From Actinernus sp. WN-2022 (taxonomy: Eukaryota > Cnidaria > Anthozoa > Actiniaria > Actinernidae), in contig JAOWCC010001634.1 of the NCBI GenBank assembly GCA_030867875.1, forward strand, positions 135,000,022 through 135,064,021: a stretch of DNA of 64,000 bases, in the 5' to 3' direction. The position numbers and the translations under genes were made by a program. Numbering within the stretch: the first letter of the stretch is position 1; each line of letters opens with the position of its first letter. This document shows, in pieces, positions 11,210 through 21,778 of the stretch. The notes beneath the pieces were generated by a model. That model did no database searches and was not told the origin of the DNA. It worked only from the letters and a program-made list of their open reading frames with translations.

Positions 11210-11482
11210 TTGTCTGCCATTTTGTACGTGTGCATCATGTCAACGCTAGAAAAATGTAATAGCCTGCTCGAGGAAGTAATGTGCGAGCTGCAAAGCACAA
11301 GTGCAACTCCTTCGTCGTCAATATCGCCAGGGATATCGGCAACTTCTACTAGGGCTGCCAACTGTGTTCCACATTGTTTGGTAATTCTGCCAGAAAAGAA
11401 AATTTTTTTCACAATGGAACCATTTTTCCAACATCTCCTCCTGAAATATAAAATGGTACATTGTCATTTCAAGTGTTTTTAA
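11210..11482 (+). pseudogene. Truncated duplicate of the element's coding start in the left arm
   Basis: The first 49 codons match the start of the minus-strand coding sequence in the same element almost exactly (for example LEKCNSLLEEVMCELQSTSA), because this stretch lies within the inverted repeat. After the arm ends at 11356 the frame runs into unrelated sequence and stops at 11482. It may be transcribed from the same promoter copy, but the product would lack the conserved domain. Confidence 0.6.
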
Positions 11483-11782
11483 ACTGGCTATGGTGATATT
11501 GCATGTTGTCCCTTTCTTTTTTGAAGCCCCAACTTGCAATACATCCCCCCCCCCCTTCCCAAATAAAATGATAGGCACAACATAACATTTGTTTTCCATT
11601 TCCCAGATGTATATTGAAAAGAATACAACTTCAAACACCACCATAGTACTATACCCACCCTAAATAAATAATGAACCCTCCCTTCCTTCCCCCTACATAA
11701 ATTATGAACCCTCCCTTCCCCTACATAAATTATGAACCCTCCCTAAATCTTGTAATGATATTAAAAAAAAGATATTTTAGAT

Positions 11783-12508
11783 TTAATAAAAACATACAAC
11801 ATCATTAGTGCTGCCACTTGCTACTGCATCCATTGGGAGGTCACATTGCAAGGGCCTTATAATGAACACCTTGCCCTGTCCCATGCCCATGGCATCTTTT
11901 ATCGTCACAGAACTATAAGGCCCATTTATCAGTGCAAGTGTTCGTTCTCGCTCAAACGTTCTCATCAAAGAATATCCTCCCGAAGTTTCCAGCTTCAGAA
12001 ACGTTTCTTTGAGCTTCAAATCAATGTCCAACGCTCCATCTTGTACAGTGAGCGTTATTTTCTTTTCGCCCAAACCTGCATTTTTGAGATAAAAATACTC
12101 CGCGGAGATAGGCGGACAGCAGGCATCTCTCTTAGACAAACACACGAAACTTCTAGTCCAGGTGGACACACGTTTCACTTTAGTCTTTCTAGAACCCCCA
12201 TGGCTAAATGGATGGTACCGAGCCCTTGACCGTGGATTAAATCCAAACAAACGCTGATGCTCCTCCTGTACAGATGCGACCGGTCGTTGCGGTTTCCAGG
12301 CTGAGCCGGCAGAGGTCAAGGGCATTGCTGTTGGCGTTGCAGAAGCCGGAGTAGAAGTGGAAGCCCTAGTAGAAGTTGCCGATATCCCTGGCAATATTGA
12401 CGACGAAGGAGTTGCACTTGTGCTTTGCAGCTCGCACATTACTTCCTCGAGCAAGCTATTACATTTTTCTAGCGTTGACATGATGCACACGTACAAAATA
12501 GCAGACAA
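11783..12508 (-). CDS. Foldback-element protein resembling the N-terminus of G2E3-like multicopy proteins
   Basis: A 241-codon uninterrupted frame. Residues 1-49 are coded inside the right inverted repeat. A Ser/Thr/Pro/Ala-rich linker follows to about residue 75. The C-terminal ~130 residues hold a compact domain with VSTWTRSFVCLSKRD, NAGLGEKKITL, SGGYSLMRTFER and FIIRPLQCDLPMD. From memory this resembles the N-terminal segment of multicopy animal proteins named G2/M phase-specific E3 ubiquitin ligase-like, which normally continue into a HECT domain. No HECT domain is visible here, so the gene is either an amino-terminal capture or the first exon of a larger lost gene. The start codon fits the conserved copy in the other arm. 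Moderate confidence in the coding status, lower in the family name. Confidence 0.55.
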   Translation of the reverse strand: MSAILYVCIMSTLEKCNSLLEEVMCELQSTSATPSSSILPGISATSTRASTSTPASATPTAMPLTSAGSAWKPQRPVASVQEEHQRLFGFNPRSRARYHPFSHGGSRKTKVKRVSTWTRSFVCLSKRDACCPPISAEYFYLKNAGLGEKKITLTVQDGALDIDLKLKETFLKLETSGGYSLMRTFERERTLALINGPYSSVTIKDAMGMGQGKVFIIRPLQCDLPMDAVASGSTNDVVCFY

Positions 12509-12876
12509 GAAAATTGAAGTTTGCGCATGCGTGTTAAGTACATTCCCAGTTTCCTCGCTCTGCCAAATTTCGCGCGGTCGGACCCAGTCTCATTGAATAA
12601 CGAATGCCGAACTCTAATAACGAACTTCGAACTCTAATAATGAATGTCGAACTTTAATAACGAATGTCGAACTCTAACAACGAATGTCGAACTTTAATAA
12701 CGAATGTCGAACTCTAATATCGACTTAAATAATGAATGTCGAACTTTAATAACGAATGTCGAACTCTAACAACGAATGTCGAACTTGAATAACGATCGGT
12801 GACTAAACTATAATGACGAATGTTGAACTTTGATAACGCATGTCGAATTGAATTTTGACCAGAAATACGCGCCATA

Positions 12877-13469
12877 GAGTTACGCCACTTTTTAGCACTA
12901 CCACCTTCGCAAAGTCACTAACGTTCAATCCAAGGCATAAATCCAAATTGTTTACTCCTAATAGGGCAGCTGATGCGGAGAAGCAATACTGGTTTAGCCG
13001 TTGTGTAACCATATAGAGTCGATTACTGCGAAATCCACCATTTTCCTCATCGACTAGTCTTTCGCAAAATCCTTCGGTTTCTTATATATATTTTGCTCCC
13101 AAGATTTATCTATACTCCTGTTGATGAAATGTCCAAGCTATAGAAATACTAATAATGACGGTCAGTTTGAAGCAAAATACTCTGCGCACAGCTTCAACAT
13201 TCATCTGGCTGTGAACCAGAATGGCAGACTAAATCAGAAATAAAACAATTAATATACTAAATTGCTACTGGAATCAAAAATTTACTTCCCTACATCCCTG
13301 ACATTAGCCAGGACTAGCTTTACGGCACCTAACTGTCATAATCACTTAAAAGGTAAATAAAACAAAACCACAAAATGTTATTCTATTTCTAAACTGTGAC
13401 ATCACTTCATAGCAACCAGACCTCACGCTGATTTGGATTTCTGATGATCTCTGGCTCGTTTAGGTATAA
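12877..13469. other. No gene seen
   Basis: AT-rich spacer between the Foldback element and the next hairpin. No open frame with recognisable content. Confidence 0.4.
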
Positions 13470-13551
13470 AGATAAAGAATTCGTGTCCGATCTTTATCGC
13501 TTTCAGCTCGAGTTTGTAAATCGGATAAAGATCGGCCACTCATTCTTTATC
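13470..13551. repeat. Foldback hairpin, 28-bp arms
   Basis: The arms begin GATAAAGAATTCGTG and end CGATCTTTATC, and the inverted copy ends CATTCTTTATC. They are separated by about 25 bp. A small MITE or MITE remnant. Confidence 0.6.
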
Positions 13552-13559
13552 TATTACTT

Positions 13560-13720
13560 CAAAACCTAATGAATAATTAATGACGCAAAAACAAAGGAAA
13601 TCAATGACTGTGAAGAATTTTATACCTGATAAAATTTCATCCTAATTTACATAAACTTTTAGCTTGAATTTTCTCGGCCAAAATAAGTCGTATCGCCAAA
13701 ATAACTGAAAAAGGTCTCTT
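13560..13720. repeat. Module H of the mosaic repeat, copy 2 (partial)
   Basis: Matches 6695-6850 through GCAAAAACAAAGGAAATCA and TTTTCTCGGCCAA followed by AAGTCGTATCGCCAAAATAA. Confidence 0.6.
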
Positions 13721-14034
13721 AACCCTCTTTACATGTGAACTGGTTTTTGAAGTCGTTTAATAAACTCGCAGCAAATTTTGGGCCTTTATCAGTGAATTTC
13801 TAATTAGGATAAAACTTTATATAGAATTTCATCCTACTAAAAAATGTTTTCTTTATGTCATTCCCTTGAGATGTGCGTCTTTCTTTCATTGAATTCTTAA
13901 AGCATTTTTGAAGCCGTTTACTGAACACTCACAGCACATGTTTTATCAAGTCTAAATATTCTCGGGCTTCGCCCTCGAATTTTTAAACTTGATAACACAC
14001 TGTTGTTCGTGTTTTAAACAGTACTCAAGGCTAA

Positions 14035-15790
14035 ATTATATTGTGATTCTCAGACGGTAACATGATCTATATCCAAGCAACCAATGTTTTACGAATTTAC
14101 TTAATTTTAGCCACCCAGAAGGAGATACATCTTTTCGAGATATACAGTCTAGTCTCGATGTAGTCTGCCTCAAAGCTGGTCGATATTTATACAGATTAAA
14201 GATACTCTGCTTGTTTCAAGTTGATCGTGAGAGAAAATGATACATGCAAGTGTTAAAAAAGCTTTCGTGTCTCTGGCCTGGTTTGTTCAAGTCACTTGAA
14301 TGACATTCCAGACAAAGCATTGGCTAACCATGGCAAAGGAATGTCATTAATAAATCAAGGCATAAATAGGGACAGTTCAGGCCCTTCTATTTTACTTCAA
14401 GAATTAAGCTTCTCAAGAATAACGAAGAAAAGGACAAGCTAAAGGTGAATTGACTCAAAATAATTATTGCATCAAATACATGTATATCGTTAAATAGGAT
14501 TCGAAGAACTGGTTGTTATTCCTATAAGACAAGTGTTCTAGACGGCCGATATTGTTAACTTATATTTTCCATGACGTCGTATATGCTGTCTGCGTTACCC
14601 CTATATCACTAAAATGTTCTCTAGGATCGCACTCTCTTTGATCAATTTAAAAACTGTATTACAAATTCTAAGTATACGATTTTTGCCAGCATGTGGAAAG
14701 GACGAGGCCTCATTTAGTTAACATTTCTCGACGATTTGGAATACTAGACTGATTATCGAACTAGAACACATGTTTAGCTTTGAAAGCGATTTCAAAGGGA
14801 ACCTGTGGTGGGGTGCTTCAACACGTCCTTGCTTGAGAATACAAATTTACGGAACGTTATCTTAAGAAGACGACGTCTACTTTCCTAGACCTAGAATATA
14901 TATAAGCCCAAAATGTACCCTTCCTATTTTTGTCCTGTTTTATCGAGAATTATATAAAATGCCGAACTTTGTTTGGAAGGCAAAGTTCAGGTTCTATACC
15001 GCACAAAGTACACCTTATACCATGAAAACATAATTTAAAGAAATGAAATATGGGAAAACAGTAAATGTTCTACTGCACTAAACACTCTTTAGAACCGTGA
15101 AATCATGGCCTAAAGAAATGAAATATAGAAAAAGATTACATACTTTAACCGAACTAAATACACTTTAGGACAATGAGATGACGGTCTAAAGAAATGAAAA
15201 ATAGAAAATCAGTACATGATATTCCGCACTAAATACACCTTAGGAGAATGATGACGGTCTAAAAAACTGAAAAATAGAAGAACATATACACTCTGCTCCC
15301 CCCACTCTGAGCAGAGTCTCTGCAGAGTCGCATCCATACCGGTTCACCAGTATGAGGTTCTCATATGTTATCATATTCAACTGCGCTCTCGTAGCTCAAA
15401 TGGAAGGCTTCAATCTTCCATGTGGGAAGCATTTAATAGATGGATCTCAAGTGGAGATTGACCATCAAATTAATAGTGCTCTCAAAGAAATCAAGAATTA
15501 ATATCAGTTTTAAGTTAATAAGTAATAGATGGTCATTCAATTTATTTGCTAATCAACCCGATATGCTCTGAAGTGGATATCGAAGAAATTTAGTGCGTAT
15601 GAATTTGTTTCCTATCAACCCCATATGCTCTCAAGTGGATATCAAAGGAATTTAGTGCGTAGTACTTTGTTTGCTATCAATCCGATATGATCTCAAGTGG
15701 ATATCCAAATGTAACATAATTCAGGTCAACTGCGTTTATATAGCTGACATGGGAGTGGATATCAAAAATAATTGGTGTGCGTTATTGGGT
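14035..15790. repeat. Segmental duplication SD, copy A
   Basis: Shares long near-identical stretches with 22130-24300. Anchors include GACGGTAACATGATCTATAT, GAAGGAGATACATCTTTTCG, CAAGTGTTCTAGACGGCCGA and GAACTTTGTTTG. Within it are four ~78-bp units with AAAGAAATGAAA (about 15003-15280) and several ~66-bp units with CTCAAGTGGATATC (about 15447-15760). No reading frame of interest. The copies differ mainly by insertions present only in copy B. Confidence 0.8.
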
Positions 15791-16100
15791 CTGATATGCT
15801 GACAATTCAATTAAAACTTTAATGAAAATGGGGCTAGAAAATATGTCCCCACTCCACTCGATTTAACTTTTCAACAAAATGATATCAAAATTCGAGTTCT
15901 ACTGCACAAACTACTTCAGATAACATCAATTGCGTTTCTTTAATATATAATTTTCGATGCAATATATACCAGTGCCTTATCTCTTTCCAAAAAGTGATAT
16001 CTTCACTTTTGAAAATATGACTGGCTTTCAAAGATTTCTAGCCTTTTTAATAAGAGATTGAAACCGGTATTTCATCGATAATTGTATATTAAACAGAACA
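15791..16100. repeat. Module F, copy within the second mosaic unit
   Basis: Carries GGGCTAGAAAATATGT, TCAAAATTCGAGTTCTACTG and CTACTTCAGATAACATCAAT, as in the other F copies. Confidence 0.6.
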
Positions 16101-16101
16101 T

Positions 16102-16232
16102 TACATGGCCGCTTGGAGATACGAATTGTTATCTTCTCGTGTTGATGAAATATCTTACTCGTTGGCTATGCTCACTCGTAACATATTTCATCAACACTCG
16201 GAGATAAAATCCATATCTCCGCGCGGCCATGT
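16102..16232. mobile_element. Small foldback MITE
   Basis: The left arm TACATGGCCGCTTGGAGATA and a GTGTTGATGAAATAT inner part are inverted at the right end (ATATTTCATCAACAC to GCGCGGCCATGTA). The reading frame 16105-16350 starting in it is a by-product. Confidence 0.7.
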
Positions 16233-16239
16233 ATTTATC

Positions 16240-16545
16240 CATTGTTATTATTCATTTTATTATATCTATTATATTACATTAGTAGATACCGCTAACGATA
16301 ATCCAACATGCGTGTTAGATGTTAGCTACGTCATAGCGCGTCTTGGGTAGTGCCATGCAACTTGCATGGTAGTGATCATGGGTGTATGGTTATTTTCCAC
16401 CTACCAAGGCTCAACTGGAATTTTGGAGCACTTCTCATGGAATTAAGTGGCCTAAACAGCCGCCAAAAAAGTTTCTCCTTGAGATGATTGTTATTTTCCA
16501 TCCAAGTGCATTGAATGTCATCACAAGCTCGCGAACCAACAGCCA
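16240..16545. repeat. Repeat carrying the 3' end of an uncharacterised gene family
   Basis: This segment matches 25380-25680 closely (GTAGATACCGCTAACGATAA, AGTGCCATGCAACTTGCATG, CATCCAAGTGCATTGAATGT). At 25.6 kb its minus strand is the C-terminal coding end (SQLVMTFNA) of a broken gene. Here the gene is cut off at about 16545, where the sequence diverges. So the gene end and module F travel together. Confidence 0.65.
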
Positions 16546-16621
16546 TCCACAGTTAATGCCGCATGGCAGTCGTCGCGTCGAGTACAGAAACCATTGTTTT
16601 AACTCTGCCACATCACTTCAT

Positions 16622-17110
16622 CCATTGTGATTTCAAGCTGCAACCTCATTCTAGCCACTTCTAAATGGGGGAAGGGTTCCATTATTAACAGGAAATGCAT
16701 AGGAATTTCCACCCCTCCCCCCTCAGTTTTGCATGTTTCGCATATCCTACCCCAAATTTCCAAGCAATATGTTGTGTTCGTCGTGTTTACTACCAAAACT
16801 ATGATTTTAACGCTGGAACTTTATTTAATCCAGTTCTGGACTCGGAAATATAGCAAATGAAACCGTCCCAGCATGCTTTGTGGCCAAAACGGAAAGGGCG
16901 ATGGATTTTTAAGGGTAGAAAAGAACATCGTAGAGACATGGGGTTTTCACTAAAATGTTGCCCATGGAAAACTACTGGGGGTCTTCTTCATTTGGTTGAC
17001 ATTAAAGTTCGGCTTAACCCCCCCCCCCCCCCCTGAACTTCATTTGCGCGAGCGTTACATAAAAAAAATATCTCGCTGTATGAAATTACGTCAGATAGGC
17101 TTGCTTTTAT
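16622..17110. repeat. Module R1, copy 2
   Basis: Matches 5040-5530, including CTAGCCACTTCTAAATG, AATCCAGTTCTGGACT, CAGCATGCTTTG and TAGAGACATGG. It contains a 16-base C run at 17018-17033 at the place where copy 1 has none. Confidence 0.75.
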
Positions 17111-17436
17111 TTCCTCTGGCTATGCCCAAGATACCAAACATTAAACCATGAATTACAAATATTCCCTACCCCACCCCCCTGGAAATGGTATACAAATTTG
17201 TTTTGGTAACATGTCTCGGGAATGTCATTCATGACAAAACTGATCGGTTCCTAAGTTTTCAAGTTCGATACCGAACGACACAATTGACGTTAAACCGTTG
17301 CCCAGGCTCCGCTCGGCCAAGCAAAAAGGCGAGAAAAACCGCCTTAACACCCCCTGAACTTCATTTGCGCGAGTAATACATCAAAAATGTGTTCTAGTTG
17401 GGCGAAACTACATAGGATAGGCTGGTTTTTATTTCC

Positions 17437-17935
17437 TTAAAGGGGAACTCAACCCTAAAATCAACCCAATGTCTATACAAACATGTATTCGAAATAAATA
17501 GGTTCTGCTATTTAATTTTTCTGTCTTGCGCGTCTAGCAAGAGAAAATCCGAAAACCTTCCTCACAGCCTCCGGTATGTACAGACGGCTCAAGTCTTGTA
17601 ATTTGTGACGTAGTATACGGGGAATAAATTAGTTTTGCCATGCCGTCCCCTACATTGAATAGCAGGCCTAATGGCTTCTAATTGCGGACCATTGTGCTTT
17701 CTTTGTGCTGGAGGTGTGATCGTTCTTCCTTGGTATGTGTGACGTACGTTATGGGGAAATTTGCACTGAATTGAGCCGCCACACAATATAGATTTTTCAG
17801 CGGAAAATCGAACTTGGAGACTAATTTTCTCCTCATAGACGCGCAACACAGAAAAATAAAATAGCAGAACTTATTTCTTTAGAATACATCTTTGTAAAGA
17901 CGTTGGGTTGATTTTAGGGTTTAGTTCTCCTTTAA
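17437..17935. mobile_element. MITE with ~110-bp terminal inverted repeats and TTAA ends
   Basis: The left end TTAAAGGGGAACTCAACCC and the right end GGGTTTAGTTCTCCTTTAA are inverted copies, and the match continues through AAATCAACCCAA and TTCTGCTATTTAATTTTTCT into the element. The flanking TTAA on both sides fits a TTAA target-site duplication, as in piggyBac-type elements. The frame 17589-17849 on the minus strand is unrecognised and probably fortuitous. Confidence 0.7.
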
Positions 17936-18620
17936 CTATGCGCTAGATACCGAACATTAATAAATTAATTATTTAATGATTGTATTATTTCTATGATTAT
18001 CGTTAGGAACAAGTGGATACCGCTAACGATAATCAAACACGCAAAATACAGTGGCCACTTGAATTTTTAAGACACCAATACAAGTTAAATCTTCAAGTGG
18101 ATATTTTTATTTCATCTATTACATTACACAATTGGGTACCGCTAATGATAATAAAATGATACTGAAAATTTTACAAGATTTAATGAAAATAGGGCTAGAA
18201 AATATGTCGGCTGCACCCTCTAGATTTCACCTTTCGCCAAAATAATAAACAAATTCGAGTTCTACTGGAAAATATACTTCAGAAAACATCAATTGCGTTT
18301 GTTTATCTGTTGTTATTATTTCTTCTGCACCTCCCCACTTTTGAACAAAATGATGCAAAACATTCGAGCTCTACTTCAAAAACTACTTCAGATAACGTCG
18401 GTTCTCTCTTTATCCCGTGTTATTATTCATTTTATTATATATATTATATTAGACAAGTCGAAACCGCTGACGCATATAATCAAACATGATATCCGAACAT
18501 AATGCTGAAAAGTTAACATAATTTCATGAAAATAGCGATTAAAATATGTCGCTGCACTCCGCTGGATATCACTTTTCAACAAATTGATGTCCATAATGAT
18601 GACGAATTGTTCAAGCAAGC
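17936..18620. repeat. Module F, tandem copies
   Basis: Begins with the GATTATCGTTAG/CTAACGATAATC stem-loop, as at 5610, and then repeats the F unit about twice. The short frames here are repeat-derived. Confidence 0.65.
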
Positions 18621-18639
18621 AACCGTGAACGACAATCCT

Positions 18640-18800
18640 GCTGGTGTACGTTGGATCAAACTAGTGATCTAATCGGCTATCAAATAAAAAATAACTATGT
18701 AGAAGCAAAGACCGATACAACGTAGAATTTTGAAATTAGTGGTACAATATTTCGGCTGGCCACACCAGCCTTCTTCAGGTACAATGAAAAAAAATTACAT
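18640..18800 (-). mobile_element. Penelope-like element terminal fragment
   Basis: The minus strand reads CCTGAAGAAGGCTGG, a five-base loop, CCAGCC and then GAAATATTGTACC. The CTGAAGA...GCCGAAA signature is characteristic, from memory, of the terminal repeats of Penelope-like retroelements. No reverse transcriptase or GIY-YIG sequence is attached, so this is only an end fragment inserted between F modules. Confidence 0.45.
18741..18785 (-). ncRNA. Hammerhead-ribozyme-like motif of a Penelope-type end
   Basis: The core CTGAAGA and the GAAA element are joined by a 6-bp stem (GGCTGG/CCAGCC). Palindromic GTAC words on both outer sides could form the outer helix. One extra A separates the core from the stem compared with a textbook hammerhead. 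Activity is not claimed. Confidence 0.35.
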
Positions 18801-18859
18801 TGGCGTGTATTTTTGAACTTGATACTGAGCTGTCATAAAACAGATTACAATATGATGCT

Positions 18860-19160
18860 CTGTGGCAAAAACTACTTCAGAACTGAAACATCAATTGCGT
18901 TTCTTTTACCGTTGTTATTATTCATTTTATTATATCTATTATATTACAAGTTGATACTGCTAACGATAATCAAATACAATATTGAAATAATAGATTATCT
19001 CGCCCCAACCCCCCCCCCCCCCCCCCCCCACCCCCTGATTTAAAGTTTTCAACAAAATGGTGTCAAAATTCGAGCTGTACTGCGAAAACTACGTCAGATA
19101 ACATCAATTGTGTTATTGATTTCATTATATCTATTATATTACACAAGAGATGCTACTATT
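18860..19160. repeat. Module F copies with a long C run
   Basis: Contains the F landmarks and a C run at about 19009-19029 just before CCTGATTTAAAGTTTTC. The corresponding site in copy 1 (5712) has only CGCCCCCGG, so the run expanded later. Confidence 0.6.
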
Positions 19161-19279
19161 TGAAGGGTTTCAAAGTAAACTCCATGTTACGCTTTGTTGG
19201 AAGTAATAATTATGATAAGGCTAAAGATATTACAGAAACAAATCTAGGACTTTGTTACCTCGAAAGCTTGTTTTTCACA

Positions 19280-19410
19280 ATAATTTTGCATACGATTCTC
19301 AGACAGCAATATTATCTATGTCATCCAAGAAACCAGTGTGTCACAAATGTTCTTAATTTCAAATGACCGTGAGATGGATAGATCTTTACGAGATAAGCAA
19401 TATACCTGAA
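19280..19410. repeat. Diverged third copy of the SD start
   Basis: Matches 14045-14170 loosely through ATTCTCAGACRGYAAYAT, CCAAGMAACCARTG and CGAGATAWRCARTATA. Confidence 0.45.
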
Positions 19411-19608
19411 GGCTGGTTCATATTGATTCTACCTCGTTACCGTGGTGATTGACCACATGAGATAGCAAGCGCATGCGCCAATCAGTGCAACGTTTGATAG
19501 CCGATCAGGAAAGAGAGATTTGCGTTTGTGGACGCAAAATCACAGAAAATACAGCGAATTCAAGCTTTGAATACACAAAATCCTCGCCAATGACTGACCA
19601 TGCAAGTT

Positions 19609-19758
19609 GAGGGTCTGAATGGGGTTAACTGCCTACTGACAAACGGCTTAAAAATAACTGAAAACTGACAAATTTGCTTTTTGTGGATAAAATATTGGAT
19701 ATTTTGTTTAGTAATGATTAACTGGGACTAACTGACAAGTAGACCCCCAATTCAGACC
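19609..19758. repeat. (AACTGACAACTGACAAA) element, copy 2
   Basis: Shorter copy of the element at 905-1151, with the same termini and the same TTAGTAATGATTAACT interior word. Confidence 0.6.
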
Positions 19759-19767
19759 ATCCAAGTT

Positions 19768-19869
19768 CAGGCAGCGAGTCCCTCTCGTGATAAGATGGAA
19801 CCAAATACCGTGATAGACGACTGGAATGCCGAGTTAGGCAAAGCCACGTCAACGACTGCCAAAGCACGT
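19768..19869 (-). repeat. 102-bp repeat shared with a SINE flank, copy 1
   Basis: By eye, 96 of 102 positions match 45145-45246. It contains GATAAGATGGAA and GGCAAAGCCACGTCAACGAC. Here it is alone. At 45 kb it directly abuts a tRNA-like SINE head. Confidence 0.7.
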
Positions 19870-20049
19870 GCTAGAAAGCTCGACTCCTCAAAGAGAGTCT
19901 ACGCTAGGGACGAAAGATCCCACAAAATCACAAAAAAGTGATATTGAGAAGTCCCCATGAAGGGAGAAGGGTTCACAGCGACCACTGTCGTTTAATTTTT
20001 CAATTTAATGTTACTCTGCTTTTCTCGCGTTCATGTTAATATCCCGACG

Positions 20050-20226
20050 TAGCTAACTGATAAAAATTGTATATCAAAAACCAATTGATACAATTGATAA
20101 CAATTGATAACAATTAGTTAATTGAATATCACTGATTGATATCAGCAATTGATAACAATAGATTTTCACTCAGATTTTGGCAATTAACGTATCAATTGAT
20201 ATCAATTTGTATCAATTATTCTGAAA
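20050..20226. repeat. ATCAATTG palindromic array, copy 2
   Basis: Same words as 6345-6535 but in the opposite order, consistent with inversion. Confidence 0.7.
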
Positions 20227-20697
20227 TGTGAGATGAGATGTTATTACCACAAAATGTAAAACCGATAATTCTTAGATCAGTATATTTTAAACCGTGATTC
20301 CATCTTACGAAAAACAAACACTGAATATTTTGTGGCCACAATATAATATTCACACAGAATATTGCCTTCAGCGCCATATTACTCATCACAAGCAGCACAC
20401 TTCCCCCTTTCGCGGTAACTGGTGTAAAATAGTATTTACATTTGTTCATGCAACACGTGCCATGCGCATATACGCCGTATGTGTTACAAAAATGGTCAGT
20501 TAACGTCAAACACGTGTACGTGAACTCATCATCTGGCGGTAAATAGGCCGTATGTGTGCTAGTAGCCCGGTTGTAGTCAGGATAGTTTAATAGTTAGTCT
20601 AAGCCGCGACAATGTCAGTAAAGGGATTAGAAATAACACAGACTCAAACCGAGATTGTCCACACGAAACAATAATAGGCCTTAACGTTCAATGTGTT
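20227..20697. other. No gene seen
   Basis: Overlapping short frames on both strands (20216-20509) share a palindromic TTTTGTGGCCACAA core near 20328 but carry no recognisable protein. Confidence 0.4.
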
Positions 20698-20826
20698 GTC
20701 AAAGGATACCACGAATGTCAATTTCACGAAAACGTAGGAGAGGAATCAAACAGTAGAGGTCAAATTGGACATCTACAGAGTTAGCTAGTAGCCCCGGCGT
20801 TGTGGACTTAACAGGATTCTGATTAT
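20698..20826 (+). repeat. Tail module of the mosaic repeat, copy 2
   Basis: Matches 6165-6344 with an internal deletion, ending AACAGGATTCTGATTATTATT, where the next element is inserted. Confidence 0.6.
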
Positions 20827-20828
20827 TA

Positions 20829-21778
20829 TTAGCCTGCGAAACAGGCCCTCGGTGTTATTTCAACGCAAAGGAGGTGATAAAATGATTTGGCCGCGTGAAA
20901 ATGGAAAAAGGAGACTGGCACGAGAGAGAAGAAGGAAGGCCTGCAACCTTCCCTTATACATTTTCATTTCCCGTCCAGATTCTGTACGGGAAATACTGAT
21001 TGGTCAATTAGCTGTCATCGCTGTCATGTGTCACGAAATGTCGCACATTCCTCCTGCGAACTGACTGAAATGGCGGCGACAAGAGAGAAGTGATCGAGCG
21101 GTTGAGCGTTAATCCAGGAAAGTATTTAGAAGAATAAAGCAGGCAGTGAATAGTATACATGTGTACTTTCTAGGCGAGATATTTTGGTGGTTTTATCAAC
21201 AGGTGAAAGCCTTATTTTCCAACTGTTTGCCGTGGAAGTCGAGTCAGACAGGACGTAGCGCTTCGGCAGTGTCCTATATTTTGCAAAGCATTGTGAAGGA
21301 TCAGTTAATCGAAACTAAATACACTGGGACTTAAAAGCCTACGATCTACACGTAGAACTTAAGGAAATTACGGAGTTCCCTAAAGTAATTTTCGCTTCTG
21401 CTGTCAGAGGCTGTTCGAGTGAAAGAGTCAGTCAGGGTCGAGTAAATGAACTGATGAAGGAAAAACTGAGCGGGGACTGAGCGACTTATAGTTATAGAGG
21501 CCGTGGTCGTGAATAAATCCCACACTGTAGAGACTTAGACAGGAGAAATAAAGGTAATAACAATGAACTGTGCAATATTTTGACTACACATCTTAGATAC
21601 CGACAAAGTTACGAACACACAAAGTTTGATTGACATGTTCAATAATCATGTTAATCCATGCGGAAAAGGGCAGAATTCAAATTTCCGTAAGATGGCGGCA
21701 GGCGCTTATTTCGCTGGGATCGGTATCAGAACTTGCTCCGCTCGTATCGGAAAAGCGCCTCAGTTCTGCAGGCTAGGT
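20829..21778. mobile_element. ~950-bp inserted element with TAGCCTGC/GCAGGCTA ends
   Basis: It separates the tail module from the ATCAATTG array, which are contiguous at 6340. It begins TTAGCCTGCGAAACAGGC and ends TTCTGCAGGCTAGG. TTATT follows on the right and precedes on the left, a possible short target duplication. Short frames inside (20852-21064, 21146-21334) are unrecognised. Probably nonautonomous. Confidence 0.55.

Larger units (their letters stand above)
10862..12876. mobile_element. Foldback-type element with ~500-bp inverted repeats
   Basis: The left arm (10862-11356) and right arm (12362-12876) are inverted copies of each other. The outer ends read TATGGCGCGTATTTCT. The arms then contain about a dozen direct repeats of about 20 bp of the form GTTCGACATTCGTTATTARA, then a unique promoter-like stretch with TTAACACGCATGCGCAAACT, then the first ~49 codons of an open frame. 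Arms built of internal direct repeats are typical of Foldback elements. The 1-kb centre carries the rest of the coding sequence on the minus strand. No transposase was recognised. Confidence 0.75.

Noticed and set aside
21440..21480. CTGATGA word suggesting a hammerhead core
   Set aside because: No matching GAAA element and no stem of suitable length nearby.
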